DNA of 64,000 bases, taken from Herbiconiux aconitum. GTDB lineage: Bacteria; Actinomycetota; Actinomycetes; Actinomycetales; Microbacteriaceae. This document shows positions 37,920 to 46,257 of the stretch, piece after piece. A model generated the notes under the pieces. It was not told the origin of the DNA. It saw only the letters and a list, made by a program, of their open reading frames with translations, and did no database searches. Positions within the stretch are counted from its first letter, which is position 1; each line of letters begins with the position of its first letter. Location: contig NZ_JANLCM010000001.1 of NCBI RefSeq assembly GCF_024979235.1, forward strand, positions 1,798,001-1,862,000, in the 5' to 3' direction. Both the position numbers and the translations under genes were made by a program.

Positions 37920-37924
37920 CCGCC

Positions 37925-38284
37925 GTGATCGTCGGAGTCGGAGTCGACCTCGTCGACGTGGCGCGATTCGAGCGCTCGCTCGAGAAGACGCCGCGGTTGC
38001 GCGACCGGTTGTTCGCTCCGAGCGAACGGATGCTCCCGGTGCGGTCGCTTGCCGCCCGGTTCGCCGCGAAAGAGGCACTGATCAAAGCCGTGGGTCACTC
38101 CACCGAGTTCCGCTGGCACGACATGGAGATCGTGTCGAACGAGCACCGCAACCCGGAATTCCAGGTGTCGGGCGGAGTCGCGCAGGCTCTCGCCGAGATG
38201 GGAGCCACGCGGCTGCACCTCACCATGACCCACGACGGCGGCACGGCTGTGGCGTTCGTGGTGGCGGAAGCGGGAGGGGCCTGA
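37925..38284 (+). CDS. acpS: Holo-[acyl-carrier-protein] synthase
   Basis: AcpS transfers the 4'-phosphopantetheine arm of CoA to acyl carrier protein. The 119 residues begin MIVGVGVDLVDVARFERSL with the metal Asp, and contain LAARFAAKEALIKAVG with the catalytic Glu/Lys and HLTMTHDGGTAVAFVV. The upstream frame is open through glmS, but family start and length fix the GTG at 37925. It is co-transcribed with glmS and overlaps the first racemase by one base. Confidence 0.94.
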   Translation: MIVGVGVDLVDVARFERSLEKTPRLRDRLFAPSERMLPVRSLAARFAAKEALIKAVGHSTEFRWHDMEIVSNEHRNPEFQVSGGVAQALAEMGATRLHLTMTHDGGTAVAFVVAEAGGA

Positions 38285-39462
38285 TGGGCGGCGCCTCCGC
38301 ATCTGTCGCCGCATCCGGTTCGGCTGCCGCGCTTCGCCGCGCGGTCGTCGACACGGAGGCCATCGCCGCGAACGTCTCCCGCGTCGGTGCGCTGGTCGCT
38401 CCGGCGGCCGTGATGGCCGTGGTGAAGGCCGACGGGTACGGCCACGGAGCCGTGCCGGCCGCTCGTGCCGCCCTCGACGGAGGTGCCACCTGGCTCGGGG
38501 TCGCCGACGTCGCCGAAGCGATCGCGCTGCGCGAAGCCGGCATTCGCGCCCCGGTGCTGGCGTGGCTGCACGGGCACGACCCTGTGTTCGAACAAGCAGT
38601 CGCCCACGACGTGTCGATCGGCGTCAGCACCAGACTGCAACTCCAGCGCGCTGCGGATGCCGGCACGCCCACCGCTCCGGCGCGGGTGCACCTGAAGGTC
38701 GACACCGGGCTCGGGCGCAACGGGGTCGAGCGCGGCGAGTGGGAATCCGTCTTCCAGGCAGCGAGAGACGCGGTCGGCAACCGGCGCATCCGGGTCGACG
38801 GTCTGTTCAGCCACCTCTCGAACGCGAGCGACGCCGACGACCTCGCCCAACTCGATTCGTTCGAGGAGGCCACGGCCATCGCGCGGAGTCTCGGTCTCGA
38901 TCCGACCGTGCGGCACCTCGCCTCGACGGCGGGCGCCCTGCGATTGCCGGCCACGCGGCTCGACCTGGTGCGTCTGGGCATCGGACTCTATGGTCTTTCT
39001 CCCTTCGACGGGGTCGACTCCGCCACGCTCGGGCTGCGCCCGGCGATGCGCGTGGAGAGTCGCCTGATCGCCGTCAAGCGCGTGGTCGCCGGCACCGGCG
39101 TCTCCTACGGCTACACCTACCGACCCGACGTCGACACGTGGCTGGGGCTGGTTCCGCTCGGGTACGCCGACGGCATCCCCCGCCATGTCTCGAACCGGGG
39201 GAGCGTGTGGGTGGGCGGCGCGGCGCATCCGATCGTCGGGCGAGTCGCGATGGATCAGTTCGTGGTCGACCTCGGGGAGCACGCCGCGAAGGTGGGTGAC
39301 CGGGTGGTTCTGTTCGGCGATCCGGCCGACGGCTTCCCGAGCGCCGACTCCTGGGCGGAGGCGGCGGAGACCATCAACTACGAAGTCGTGACGCGGCTCG
39401 GCTCGCGTGTGAAGCGCGAGTACCCGGTGCTCGTCAACCGGTCAGAGGGGGTGCCGGCATGA
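38284..39462 (+). CDS. alr: Alanine racemase (first of two tandem copies)
   Basis: A PLP enzyme making D-alanine for peptidoglycan. The PLP lysine is Lys48 in VVKADGYGHG; the catalytic Tyr lies in GTGVSYGYTYR and the substrate region in VGRVAMDQFVVDLG. Length 392, with a short Ala/Ser-rich N-terminal extension. Its ATG overlaps acpS by one base and its stop overlaps the second racemase by four. The two copies share architecture but differ in many surface positions, so they look like an old duplication rather than a recent one. Both keep the catalytic residues. Confidence 0.94.
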   Translation: MGGASASVAASGSAAALRRAVVDTEAIAANVSRVGALVAPAAVMAVVKADGYGHGAVPAARAALDGGATWLGVADVAEAIALREAGIRAPVLAWLHGHDPVFEQAVAHDVSIGVSTRLQLQRAADAGTPTAPARVHLKVDTGLGRNGVERGEWESVFQAARDAVGNRRIRVDGLFSHLSNASDADDLAQLDSFEEATAIARSLGLDPTVRHLASTAGALRLPATRLDLVRLGIGLYGLSPFDGVDSATLGLRPAMRVESRLIAVKRVVAGTGVSYGYTYRPDVDTWLGLVPLGYADGIPRHVSNRGSVWVGGAAHPIVGRVAMDQFVVDLGEHAAKVGDRVVLFGDPADGFPSADSWAEAAETINYEVVTRLGSRVKREYPVLVNRSEGVPA

Positions 39463-40628
39463 GCGATGCTTCTCCGCGGCGGGAGGCCGTCATCGACCTC
39501 GACGCTTTTCGGCACAACGTGCGCACCCTGTCGGCGCTGACGCAACCCGCCGAGACCATGCTCGCGGTGAAGGCCGACGCCTACGGTCACGGCATGGTGC
39601 CGGTGGCGCGCGCGGCGCTGGAATCCGGCGCCTCGTCGCTCGCCGTGCTCGACATCCCGGCCGCCCTGGTGCTGCGCGAAGCCGGCATCACCGCGCCCAT
39701 CTTCGCCTGGATGCACGACCCCGATGCCCTGTTCGGCGCGGCCGCCGAGGCCGACATCGACCTCGGCGTCTCGGCGGTCTGGCAGCTCGACGCCATCGCA
39801 GCCGCGGGCGCCTCCCGCGCCCCGCGCGTGCACCTCAAGATCGACACCGGACTCAGCCGAAACGGCGCGACCGAGGAGGACTGGCCTGGTCTCGTGACCG
39901 CAGCCCTCGAGTACGACCGCCGAGGTGTCGTGCGGTTGCACGCCGCCTGGTCGCACCTCGCCGACGCCTCGCCCGAGGAAGACGCCGTCGCGCTGGCCAA
40001 GCTGCACCGCGCGGTCGCTGTGGCCGAAGAGCTCGGCGCGCACTTCGAGCTGCTGCACCTGGCGGCGAGTTCGGCGGGCATCCGCATGCCCGAGGGTCGG
40101 CTCGGTCTCGTGCGCTTCGGGATCGCCGCCTACGGCATCTCGCCGTTCGATGACCGCTCGGGCCGCGACCTGGGTCTCCGGCCCGTGATGACCCTGCGCG
40201 CCTCCGTGGTCTCGACGAAGCGGGTGCCGGCCGGTCACGGCGTCTCCTACGGCCTGGTCTACCGCACCGGCGCCGAGTCGACGCTCGCACTCGTGCCGCT
40301 CGGCTACGCCGACGGCATCCCGCGTATCGCGACGGGCCGCGGTCAGGTCTGGATCAACGGGCGACGCTATCCGATCGCCGGACGCATCGCCATGGACCAG
40401 TTCGTGGTCGACGTGGGCGACGCCGAGGTGGCGCCGGGCGACGAGGTGATCGTGTTCGGCGAAGGGGATCGTGGCGAACCCACGGCCGAGGACTGGGCCG
40501 GCTACGCCGAGACGATCGGCGACGAGATCGTCGCCCGCGTCGGGGCGCGCGTGGAGCGGGTGTATCTCGGAGCCGAAGCCGCCCCGTCGCCGGTGGTGTC
40601 CGCGCCCACGGAGGACGCGGCATCGTGA
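39459..40628 (+). CDS. alr: Alanine racemase (second tandem copy)
   Basis: A second 389-residue fold-type III PLP racemase, overlapping the first by four bases. Lys38 in LAVKADAYGHG binds PLP, Tyr in GHGVSYGLVYR is the opposite catalytic base, and AGRIAMDQFVVDVG is conserved. It is likely functional. In most actinobacteria a single alr precedes tsaE, so this copy, directly next to tsaE, is the positional counterpart and the upstream one may be the extra. A different amino acid preference for one of the pair is possible but cannot be read from the sequence. Confidence 0.93.
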   Translation: MSDASPRREAVIDLDAFRHNVRTLSALTQPAETMLAVKADAYGHGMVPVARAALESGASSLAVLDIPAALVLREAGITAPIFAWMHDPDALFGAAAEADIDLGVSAVWQLDAIAAAGASRAPRVHLKIDTGLSRNGATEEDWPGLVTAALEYDRRGVVRLHAAWSHLADASPEEDAVALAKLHRAVAVAEELGAHFELLHLAASSAGIRMPEGRLGLVRFGIAAYGISPFDDRSGRDLGLRPVMTLRASVVSTKRVPAGHGVSYGLVYRTGAESTLALVPLGYADGIPRIATGRGQVWINGRRYPIAGRIAMDQFVVDVGDAEVAPGDEVIVFGEGDRGEPTAEDWAGYAETIGDEIVARVGARVERVYLGAEAAPSPVVSAPTEDAAS

Positions 40629-41191
40629 CCACGGATGCGCGTGCGAGGCTCGCCGAGATCGGCTCGCGTCTCGAGATCGCGACCCCCGACGAGATGCACG
40701 AGTTCGGCCGCCGCATCGCGGGCCTGCTGCAGGCGGGCGACGTCGTGCTGCTCTCTGGCGACCTGGGCGCCGGCAAGACCACCTTCACCCGCGGGCTCGG
40801 CGAGGGACTCGACGTGCGCGGCCCGGTGACCAGCCCGACTTTCGTGCTCGCCCGCACGCATCCGTCGCTCTCCGGCGGACCGGCACTCGTTCACGTCGAC
40901 GCCTACCGTTTGGGCAGCGCGCTCGAACTCGACGACCTCGACATCGACTTCGCGCACTCGGTCGTGGTGGTGGAGTGGGGCGCCGGGTTGATCGAGGTGC
41001 TGACCGACTCCTATCTGGCGATCGACATCGACCGACCGCACGGGGGCGGGGCCGAAGCCACGGAGGCGGGCGCGGTGCAGACCGGTGCGGCGGATGCCGA
41101 AGCGGGCGGCGACGCCGACGCGGGATTCGCCGAAGCGCCGATCGAACCCCGCATGGTGCGCATCCGCACCTCCGGCCCCCGCTGGGCGTGA
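40625..41191 (+). CDS. tsaE: tRNA threonylcarbamoyladenosine biosynthesis ATPase TsaE
   Basis: TsaE is the ATPase that works with TsaB and TsaD in t6A formation on ANN-decoding tRNAs. It has Walker A SGDLGAGKTTFTRG, VTSPTFVLARTH and the strand HVDAYRLGSALELDDLDI, with VVVVEWG. The protein is 188 residues; the usual core ends near 150, and the remainder contains an acidic Ala/Gly-rich insertion before the final strand. The GTG overlaps the second alr by four bases. tsaB follows after 107 bases with its own -10. Confidence 0.94.
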   Translation: MTTDARARLAEIGSRLEIATPDEMHEFGRRIAGLLQAGDVVLLSGDLGAGKTTFTRGLGEGLDVRGPVTSPTFVLARTHPSLSGGPALVHVDAYRLGSALELDDLDIDFAHSVVVVEWGAGLIEVLTDSYLAIDIDRPHGGGAEATEAGAVQTGAADAEAGGDADAGFAEAPIEPRMVRIRTSGPRWA

Positions 41192-41286
41192 CCGCCTTCC
41201 GCGAGGGAGCGCGAAGTCGCCCCTGGGGCCCCGATCACGCCCACTTCGCGCTCCATCGCGGAAGCAAGGGTGGCGCTCGGCCACGT

Positions 41287-41292
41287 TAGGCT
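41287..41292 (+). promoter_or_regulatory. -10 box TAGGCT of tsaB (leaderless)
   Basis: TAGGCT ends 7 bases before the GTG at 41299; the predicted transcript begins on the G of the start codon. The same hexamer precedes the gene at 63557. Confidence 0.55.
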
Positions 41293-41298
41293 CGATGT

Positions 41299-41910
41299 GT
41301 GTTTCTCGCCATCGATACCTCCGCCGGCACGTCGGTCGCCGTGGCCGACGGCGAGATGGTGCTCGCGGAGCGCTCCACCGAAGACACGATGCGCCATGCC
41401 GAGGTGATCGGGGAGATGATCGCGGGAGTGCTCGATGACGCCGGCGTTCCGGCATCCCGAATCCGCACCGTCGTCGCCGGCATGGGGCCCGGCCCCTTCA
41501 CCGGCCTGCGCGTCGGCATCGCCGCCGCCCGCGCCTTCGCCTTCGGCATCGACCGGCCCGTGGTGTCGGTGGTGAGCCACGACGCCGTCGCCCTCGAGGA
41601 ATGGTCGGCGGGGGCCCGTGGCCCCCTTCTGGTGGTGACGGATGCGCGCCGCCGCGAGGTCTACTGGTCGAGCTACGATCTCGACGACGACGCGCCGGTG
41701 CGCTCCGACGGCCCGGCGCTCTGCAAGCCCGACGAGGTGCCCTACGCCGAGTTCGACCGGATCGACGCCACGCAGGTCAGCGCGGGTGCTCTGGCCCGGG
41801 TCGCCCTGCTGCACCGGGAGCGCGGGATGAGCGAGGAGTACAGCGAGCCTCTCTACCTGCGGTCGCCGGATGTCACGATGCCCGGACCGAGAAAGCGGGT
41901 GACGCCGTGA
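41299..41910 (+). CDS. tsaB: tRNA threonylcarbamoyladenosine biosynthesis protein TsaB
   Basis: TsaB is the inactive ASKHA-fold paralogue that forms the scaffold of the TsaB-TsaD-TsaE complex. The 203 residues begin [20 protein letters not shown] and contain [20 protein letters not shown], the family signature. The start fits the leaderless pattern and gives a normal N-terminus. Its TGA overlaps the rimI GTG by four bases. Confidence 0.94.
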   Translation: MFLAIDTSAGTSVAVADGEMVLAERSTEDTMRHAEVIGEMIAGVLDDAGVPASRIRTVVAGMGPGPFTGLRVGIAAARAFAFGIDRPVVSVVSHDAVALEEWSAGARGPLLVVTDARRREVYWSSYDLDDDAPVRSDGPALCKPDEVPYAEFDRIDATQVSAGALARVALLHRERGMSEEYSEPLYLRSPDVTMPGPRKRVTP

Positions 41911-42449
41911 GCTGGGAGCTCCGACGCGCGACTGTGGCCGACCTGGACGCCATCATGGCACTGGAGGAAGCTTCGTTCGAGAGCGACGCCTGGTCGCGCG
42001 AGTCGATGCGGCGCGAGCTCGAGCATCCGCACTGCTACTACCTGGTGGGGGTGGACGCAGAAGCCGGCACCGGCGTGATCGAGGGCTACGCCGGACTGCT
42101 CTGCCCGGTGGGGTCGACGGATGCCGACATCCAGACCATCGCCGTCTCGGAGCAGTCGCGGGGTCGTGGGCTCGGGCGGCAGCTGATGGGCCGCCTGCTC
42201 GCAGAAGCGTCGACGCGCGGAGCCGAATCCGTGTTCCTCGAAGTGCGTGCCGACAATCCGGTGGCGCACGGGCTGTATGTCTCGCTCGGATTCGCCGACA
42301 TCGCCGTTCGGCCCGCCTACTACCAGCCCGACGGCGTCGACGCGATCGTGATGCGCGCCGAGCTGCCCACGCGGGGTCCGGCGCTCGCTGCCGGAGACGC
42401 CCTCGCCGACCGCGCCGGTGGCGCTCACGGAAAGGAGGATGCGTCATGA
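41907..42449 (+). CDS. rimI: Ribosomal-protein-alanine N-acetyltransferase RimI
   Basis: A GNAT acetyltransferase that modifies the N-terminus of S18 and possibly other proteins. It contains [20 protein letters not shown], the acetyl-CoA loop [14 protein letters not shown], and [17 protein letters not shown], with the RimI-type [14 protein letters not shown]. The GTG at 41907 (overlapping tsaB) gives 180 residues, including a C-terminal tail of about 25 residues that is Ala/Gly-rich. It lies in the conserved tsaB-rimI-tsaD order. Confidence 0.93.
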   Translation: MSWELRRATVADLDAIMALEEASFESDAWSRESMRRELEHPHCYYLVGVDAEAGTGVIEGYAGLLCPVGSTDADIQTIAVSEQSRGRGLGRQLMGRLLAEASTRGAESVFLEVRADNPVAHGLYVSLGFADIAVRPAYYQPDGVDAIVMRAELPTRGPALAAGDALADRAGGAHGKEDAS

Positions 42450-43495
42450 CCGGCGGCCCCGTGGTGCTCGGCATCGAGACCTCCTGCGACGAGACCGGCG
42501 TCGGCATCGTGCGAGGCTCGACGCTGCTCGCCAACGTGATCGCCTCGTCGATGGACGAGCACGCCCGCTACGGCGGAGTGGTTCCCGAAGTCGCGGCGCG
42601 CGCCCACCTCGAGGCCATGAACCCGACCTTGGCCGCGGCGCTCGCCGAAGCCGGCATCGGCCTCGACGAGGTCGACGCGATCGCCGTCACCAGCGGCCCC
42701 GGACTCGCCGGCGCCCTCATGGTGGGGGTCGGCGCTGCGAAGGCGCTCTCCGTGGCCACGGGCAAGCCGCTCTACGCGGTCAACCATCTGGTGGGCCACG
42801 TTGGTGCCGACGTCCTAGCGGCCGAATCGCTCGAGTACCCCACCATCGCCCTGCTCGTCTCCGGCGGCCACACCTCGCTCCTGCTGGTGCGCGATCTGGT
42901 CGACGACGTCGAGCTCCTCGGTGAGACCATCGACGATGCCGCCGGCGAGGCCTTCGACAAGGTGGCCCGCGTGCTCGGACTGCCCTACCCGGGCGGCCCG
43001 CAGATCGACCGGGCCGCCGTCGGGGGCGACCCCGCCGCCATCCGCTTCCCTCGCGGATTGATGCAGGCGAAAGACCTCGAGAAGCATCGCTACGACTTCT
43101 CGTTCTCCGGGCTCAAGACCGCCGTCGCCCGCTGGGTGGAACGTGCCGGCGACGCCGGCGAGGAGATCCCGGTGGCCGACGTGGCCGCGAGCTTCCGCGA
43201 GGCGGTTGTCGACGTGCTGCTCACCAAGGCCTTCCGCGCCTGCGCCGATTACGGCATCCCGCGTCTTTTGCTCGGCGGCGGTGTGGTCGCGAACGCGCGG
43301 GTGCGCGAGGCTGCGGCCGAGCGGGCTGCGGCGCAGGGCGTGACCCTGCGCATCCCGCCCCTCTCGCTCTGCACCGACAACGGAGCGATGATCGCCGCGC
43401 TGGGAGCGCAGCTGATCCAGGCCGGTCACGCGCCGTCGGAACTCGGGTTCGGTGCGGATTCGACGTTGCCGGTCACCCTCATCCAGATGCCCTGA
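42446..43495 (+). CDS. tsaD: tRNA N6-adenosine threonylcarbamoyltransferase TsaD
   Basis: TsaD transfers threonylcarbamoyl to A37 of tRNA. The ASKHA-fold sequence of 349 residues begins [16 protein letters not shown] and has [13 protein letters not shown], the metal-binding HLVGHVGAD with His114 and His118, and [31 protein letters not shown] and [12 protein letters not shown] complete the signature. The ATG overlaps rimI by four bases. It ends the run of overlapping genes that begins with tsaB. Confidence 0.96.
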   Translation: MTGGPVVLGIETSCDETGVGIVRGSTLLANVIASSMDEHARYGGVVPEVAARAHLEAMNPTLAAALAEAGIGLDEVDAIAVTSGPGLAGALMVGVGAAKALSVATGKPLYAVNHLVGHVGADVLAAESLEYPTIALLVSGGHTSLLLVRDLVDDVELLGETIDDAAGEAFDKVARVLGLPYPGGPQIDRAAVGGDPAAIRFPRGLMQAKDLEKHRYDFSFSGLKTAVARWVERAGDAGEEIPVADVAASFREAVVDVLLTKAFRACADYGIPRLLLGGGVVANARVREAAAERAAAQGVTLRIPPLSLCTDNGAMIAALGAQLIQAGHAPSELGFGADSTLPVTLIQMP

Positions 43496-43539
43496 CGACG
43501 GGTTCAGACGGCTCCCCTCGAGGAGTGTTACGCGCGTCA

Positions 43540-43569
43540 TTGACACTTTCTCAGCGGCCCTGCCACGAT
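43540..43569 (+). promoter_or_regulatory. Promoter for the DUF4190-like gene at 43612
   Basis: A consensus TTGACA (43540-43545) and CACGAT (43564-43569) are 18 bases apart, predicting a start near 43576 and a 36-nt leader. Confidence 0.65.
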
Positions 43570-43611
43570 AGGGGCCGTCATCGTGTTTTCTTAGGACAAT
43601 TGGAGTCTCCC

Positions 43612-43890
43612 TTGACCGAACCCACGCCCGCCTACACACCGGCACCTGTCGCGCAGAAGACGAACGTGCTCGCGATCGTCTCTCTGGTGATCTCGATCCT
43701 CAGCTTCAACATCATCGCCGTCATCCTGGGGTTCATCGCCTTGAGCCAGATCAAGAAGACGGGCGAATCGGGCCGAGGCCTTGCCATCGCCGGAATCATC
43801 ATCGGCGGCATCGGCGTGATCTTCTGGGTCGTCTTCATCATCATCGCCGTCGCGGCGGCGGCCACCGGAGCGATCACCACGACATACTGA
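43612..43890 (+). CDS. Small DUF4190-like membrane protein
   Basis: A 92-residue protein with a short Pro/Ala-rich N-terminus (MTEPTPAYTPAPVAQ) and two hydrophobic segments at about 18-42 and 58-85, separated by SQIKKTGESGRGLAIAG. This GHIAL/LSQI-xx-TGESGRGLA pattern marks DUF4190-type proteins, whose role is unknown. The TTG at 43612 was chosen because GGAG lies seven bases upstream; the frame is open further up but without a ribosome binding site. The same motif recurs in the next gene, so the two are tandem paralogues. Confidence 0.8.
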   Translation: MTEPTPAYTPAPVAQKTNVLAIVSLVISILSFNIIAVILGFIALSQIKKTGESGRGLAIAGIIIGGIGVIFWVVFIIIAVAAAATGAITTTY

Positions 43891-43989
43891 TGTGCCGGGC
43901 GCAGGCGGCTCCAGATCGCCTGCGCCCGAGCCCGACGACGAACGCAGGCAGCACCGGCCGGCAACGGCCCGAAACAGAAGGGCGTTCCC

Positions 43990-44604
43990 ATGAGCGACAC
44001 GAACAACCCCACCCCTGATGCCGGAGAGCCGCCGGTTCCTCCGGTGACCTCGCCCGAGACAGGGTCGGTTCCGCCGGTTCCGCCGGCGCCGCCCGCTGCT
44101 CCCGCCTCCACACCGCCGCCCGCCCCCGGCTACCAGCAGCCGGTTCCGGGCTACCCCGCCCAACCGCCCGCGCCGGGTTATCAGCAGCCGGGTGGCTATC
44201 AGCAGCCTCCCACCGGCGGGTATCCGACCCCTCCGACCGGCGGGTATCAGACCCCTCCGCCGGCCCCCGGATACGGGCAGGCGCCGCCCCCCGGTTACCA
44301 GCCTCCGCCCGGGCAGCAGCCCTACTACGGCTACCAGGCGCCGGCCACCCCGCCGATGAACACCCTGGCGATCGTGACGATCATCCTCGCGTTCGTGTTC
44401 TCGATCGCCGGCATCGTGACCGGACACATCGCCCTGAAGCAGATCGACCGCACGGGCGAGTCGGGCCGTGGCCTGGCGAAGGCCGGCCTCATCATCTCCT
44501 ACGTATTCACCGGTCTGGCCGTGCTCGGGGTCATCGTCTACGTCATCTTCATCGTCGTGCTGCTCGCAGCCGCCGGCACCAGTTCGATGTATTCGACCTA
44601 CTAG
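43990..44604 (+). CDS. DUF4190-like membrane protein with Pro/Gly/Tyr/Gln repeats
   Basis: A 204-residue protein. Residues 1-120 are a disordered Pro-rich region with imperfect repeats such as PAPGYQQP, TGGYPTPP and TGGYQTPP; residues about 125-204 form a two-helix membrane domain with GHIALKQIDRTGESGRGLAK between the helices, matching the gene upstream. Pro/Tyr/Gly-rich N-termini on small membrane proteins are common in actinobacteria and may interact with cell-envelope partners. The ATG at 43990 has GAAGGG upstream. Function unknown. It converges on the methyltransferase gene with only 27 bases between. Confidence 0.82.
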   Translation: MSDTNNPTPDAGEPPVPPVTSPETGSVPPVPPAPPAAPASTPPPAPGYQQPVPGYPAQPPAPGYQQPGGYQQPPTGGYPTPPTGGYQTPPPAPGYGQAPPPGYQPPPGQQPYYGYQAPATPPMNTLAIVTIILAFVFSIAGIVTGHIALKQIDRTGESGRGLAKAGLIISYVFTGLAVLGVIVYVIFIVVLLAAAGTSSMYSTY

Positions 44605-44631
44605 GCGCGACGTCTCAGGAGGCCGTCACCG

Positions 44632-45843
44632 TCATCCCGCGACCCGATCGACGAGCAGCGCTTCATGTGCGCCGTCGACCCGGGTGAGGATGAGGGTGGC
44701 GGCCTCCGGTCCTTTCAGGGCGAGGCGGGTGCGGAGCGTGGCCGGGTCGACGTCGATGCCGCGTTTCTTGATCTCGAGAGTGCCGATCCGCCTCTCGCGC
44801 AGGGCTTTCTTCAGCTGGGCTTCGCCGGCCGGGAGCCGCTCCTGCACGCGGAAAGCGGCGGCGAACGGGGTGGACACGAGTTCGTCGCCGGTGAGGTACG
44901 CGATGTCGCGTGAGAGCATTCCGGCATCGAGGCGCTCGGCCAGGGCTCCGATGAGCCGGGCCCGGATGACGGCGCCGTCGGGTTCGTAGAGGTAGTCGCC
45001 GAGAGGCCTCGTCGACACATCGGGGCTGTCCGATTCGGCGGTGAGCTCTGACGCGCCCGACTGGTCGACGACGAGAGCGGAGCGACGGATGCCCGGCCTC
45101 GCCAGTGCGCCGAACCACAGACCCATCTCCACCACCTGTCCGTCGACCGAGACCCACTGCGCCTCGGCTTCGCCAGGGATGAGCGAGCGGTCGAAACCCG
45201 GGCCGAGCTTGATGCCCGTGGGCAGGCGCTCGGCGAGTCCGAAGGCGAAGTCGACGGAGGGGGAGTAGTCCTCGGGGCGGGTCAGCCGGCTCGTGTTCTT
45301 GGTGCCGCCGGTGCGCCGGGCAGGGTCGAGGTAGACGGCATCGACGCCATCGAGCGGGAAGGTCTCGGCGTCTCCCAGCACGACCTCGGCCGACGGGAAG
45401 CCGGCCAGGTTGTAGGTGGCGATCGCGGCCGTGACCTCGTCGCGCTCGACGCCCACCACCGGGAGGTCGAGCGCCGCCAGCGCGAGCGCGTCGGCGCCGA
45501 TGCCGCACCCGAGGTCGGCGATGCGCCCACCGCCGCTCCCGGCGGCGCCGATGCCGGCGTCGCGGAAGCGTCCGGCATGCATCGCCGCCACTTTGAGTCG
45601 GGTCGCCTGCTCCAGCCCCGCCGGCGTGAACAGCAGCCGATCGGCGAACGCACCGAACTTCGCCCGGGCCTTCTCGCGCAGCCGCGACTGCGTCAACACG
45701 GCGGCCACGAGCTCGGCCGAGTGTCCGGCTTTCCGCAACGCCGACACCTGCTTGACGGAGTCGCCGGCGCTGTACAGCGGCAGCGAGTCCAGCAGCCGCA
45801 GCCCCTCGGCCGTGAGCAGCACCGACAACTCAGCAGAATCCAT
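44632..45843 (-). CDS. SAM-dependent methyltransferase with THUMP-like C-terminal domain
   Basis: A 403-residue protein. Residues about 100-200 form a class I methyltransferase core: IADLGCGIGADALALAALD (SAM motif I), VVGVERDEVTAA (motif II) and VYLDPARRTGGT, a DPxR/DPARR motif seen in nucleic-acid-modifying members. The C-terminal 90 residues (RIGTLEIKKRGIDVDPATLR) look like the THUMP-like domain attached to such enzymes in actinobacteria. This suggests RNA methylation, but the substrate is unknown. The minus-strand start is at leaderless distance from TAGGTT. It is divergent from the small gene at 45906. Confidence 0.87.
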   Translation of the reverse strand: MDSAELSVLLTAEGLRLLDSLPLYSAGDSVKQVSALRKAGHSAELVAAVLTQSRLREKARAKFGAFADRLLFTPAGLEQATRLKVAAMHAGRFRDAGIGAAGSGGGRIADLGCGIGADALALAALDLPVVGVERDEVTAAIATYNLAGFPSAEVVLGDAETFPLDGVDAVYLDPARRTGGTKNTSRLTRPEDYSPSVDFAFGLAERLPTGIKLGPGFDRSLIPGEAEAQWVSVDGQVVEMGLWFGALARPGIRRSALVVDQSGASELTAESDSPDVSTRPLGDYLYEPDGAVIRARLIGALAERLDAGMLSRDIAYLTGDELVSTPFAAAFRVQERLPAGEAQLKKALRERRIGTLEIKKRGIDVDPATLRTRLALKGPEAATLILTRVDGAHEALLVDRVAG

Positions 45844-45849
45844 CCGGCA

Positions 45850-45855
45850 AACCTA
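45850..45855 (-). promoter_or_regulatory. -10 box TAGGTT of the methyltransferase gene (leaderless)
   Basis: On the minus strand TAGGTT ends 7 bases before the ATG at 45843, so transcription is predicted to start on the A of the start codon. Confidence 0.5.
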
Positions 45856-45870
45856 ACGCAATACTGCTCA

Positions 45871-45879
45871 TGCTAAAAT
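45871..45879 (+). promoter_or_regulatory. Extended -10 promoter (TGC-TAAAAT) for the gene at 45906
   Basis: TGCTAAAAT is a TGN-extended -10 with a near-consensus hexamer at 45874-45879; the predicted start near 45886 leaves a 20-nt leader with GGAG. Confidence 0.6.
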
Positions 45880-45905
45880 GAGGAAAACCCAGTTTGGAGA
45901 CGATT

Positions 45906-46136
45906 GTGTCAGCTGAGAATTCCCATTCGGTCGCGCCGGTGAGTCGATTCGCAATCGTCTGCCTCGTGCTTTCATTACTCGGCGCCAGTGGGCTTGGCGT
46001 GCTTCTCAGCATCGGCGCGATCGTGCAGATCCGTCGCGACGGCCTCCGTGGCCTGCCGATAGCGATCGCTGCTTTGATAATCTCGGCTGTGTCCTGCGTG
46101 GTGCTGCTTGTGTTCTTCAATACCTTGCGGTTCTGA
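45906..46136 (+). CDS. Small two-TM membrane protein, DUF4190-like
   Basis: A 76-residue protein, MSAENSHSVAPVSRFAIVCL at the start, with two hydrophobic helices (about 14-36 and 49-72) joined by AIVQIRRDGLRGLPIA. The helix-loop-helix layout resembles the DUF4190-like pair 1.5-2 kb upstream, but the TGESGRG loop is replaced. I chose the GTG at 45906, six bases behind GGAG, over a TTG twelve bases earlier. It lies alone between a divergent methyltransferase and the CIRCE region of groES. Codon use is less GC-biased than its neighbours (ATT, TTA, ATA used). Function unknown. Confidence 0.7.
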   Translation: MSAENSHSVAPVSRFAIVCLVLSLLGASGLGVLLSIGAIVQIRRDGLRGLPIAIAALIISAVSCVVLLVFFNTLRF

Positions 46137-46147
46137 GGCATCAAGCA

Positions 46148-46174
46148 CTGGCACTCACGTTGCGCGAGTGCCAG
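46148..46174. promoter_or_regulatory. Upstream CIRCE operator of groES
   Basis: CTGGCACTC (46148-46156), nine bases, GAGTGCCAG (46166-46174): a perfect inverted repeat with the spacing and core of CIRCE, the HrcA repressor site. It covers the -35 of the groES promoter. Confidence 0.85.
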
Positions 46175-46189
46175 CGGTGCCTCTAAACT
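46160..46189 (+). promoter_or_regulatory. groES: groES promoter
   Basis: TTGCGC (46160-46165) and TAAACT (46184-46189) are 18 bases apart; predicted start near 46196. The -35 lies in the first CIRCE and the start lies in the second, so HrcA binding at either would block transcription. Confidence 0.75.
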
Positions 46190-46193
46190 CGAA

Positions 46194-46220
46194 TTAGCAC
46201 TCTCGGTGTGAGGGTGCTAA
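46194..46220. promoter_or_regulatory. Downstream CIRCE operator of groES
   Basis: TTAGCACTC (46194-46202), nine bases, GGGTGCTAA (46212-46220). This is the canonical CIRCE with one mismatch in the right arm (GGG for GAG), placed over the transcription start. Confidence 0.92.
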
Positions 46221-46257
46221 CCAGACGTTTTTGTAACTGAGAAAGAAGAGGTCAACC

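Noticed and set aside
36794..37924. Long upstream extension of acpS
   Set aside because: It is an out-of-frame reading of glmS; AcpS normally starts with MIVGVGVD.
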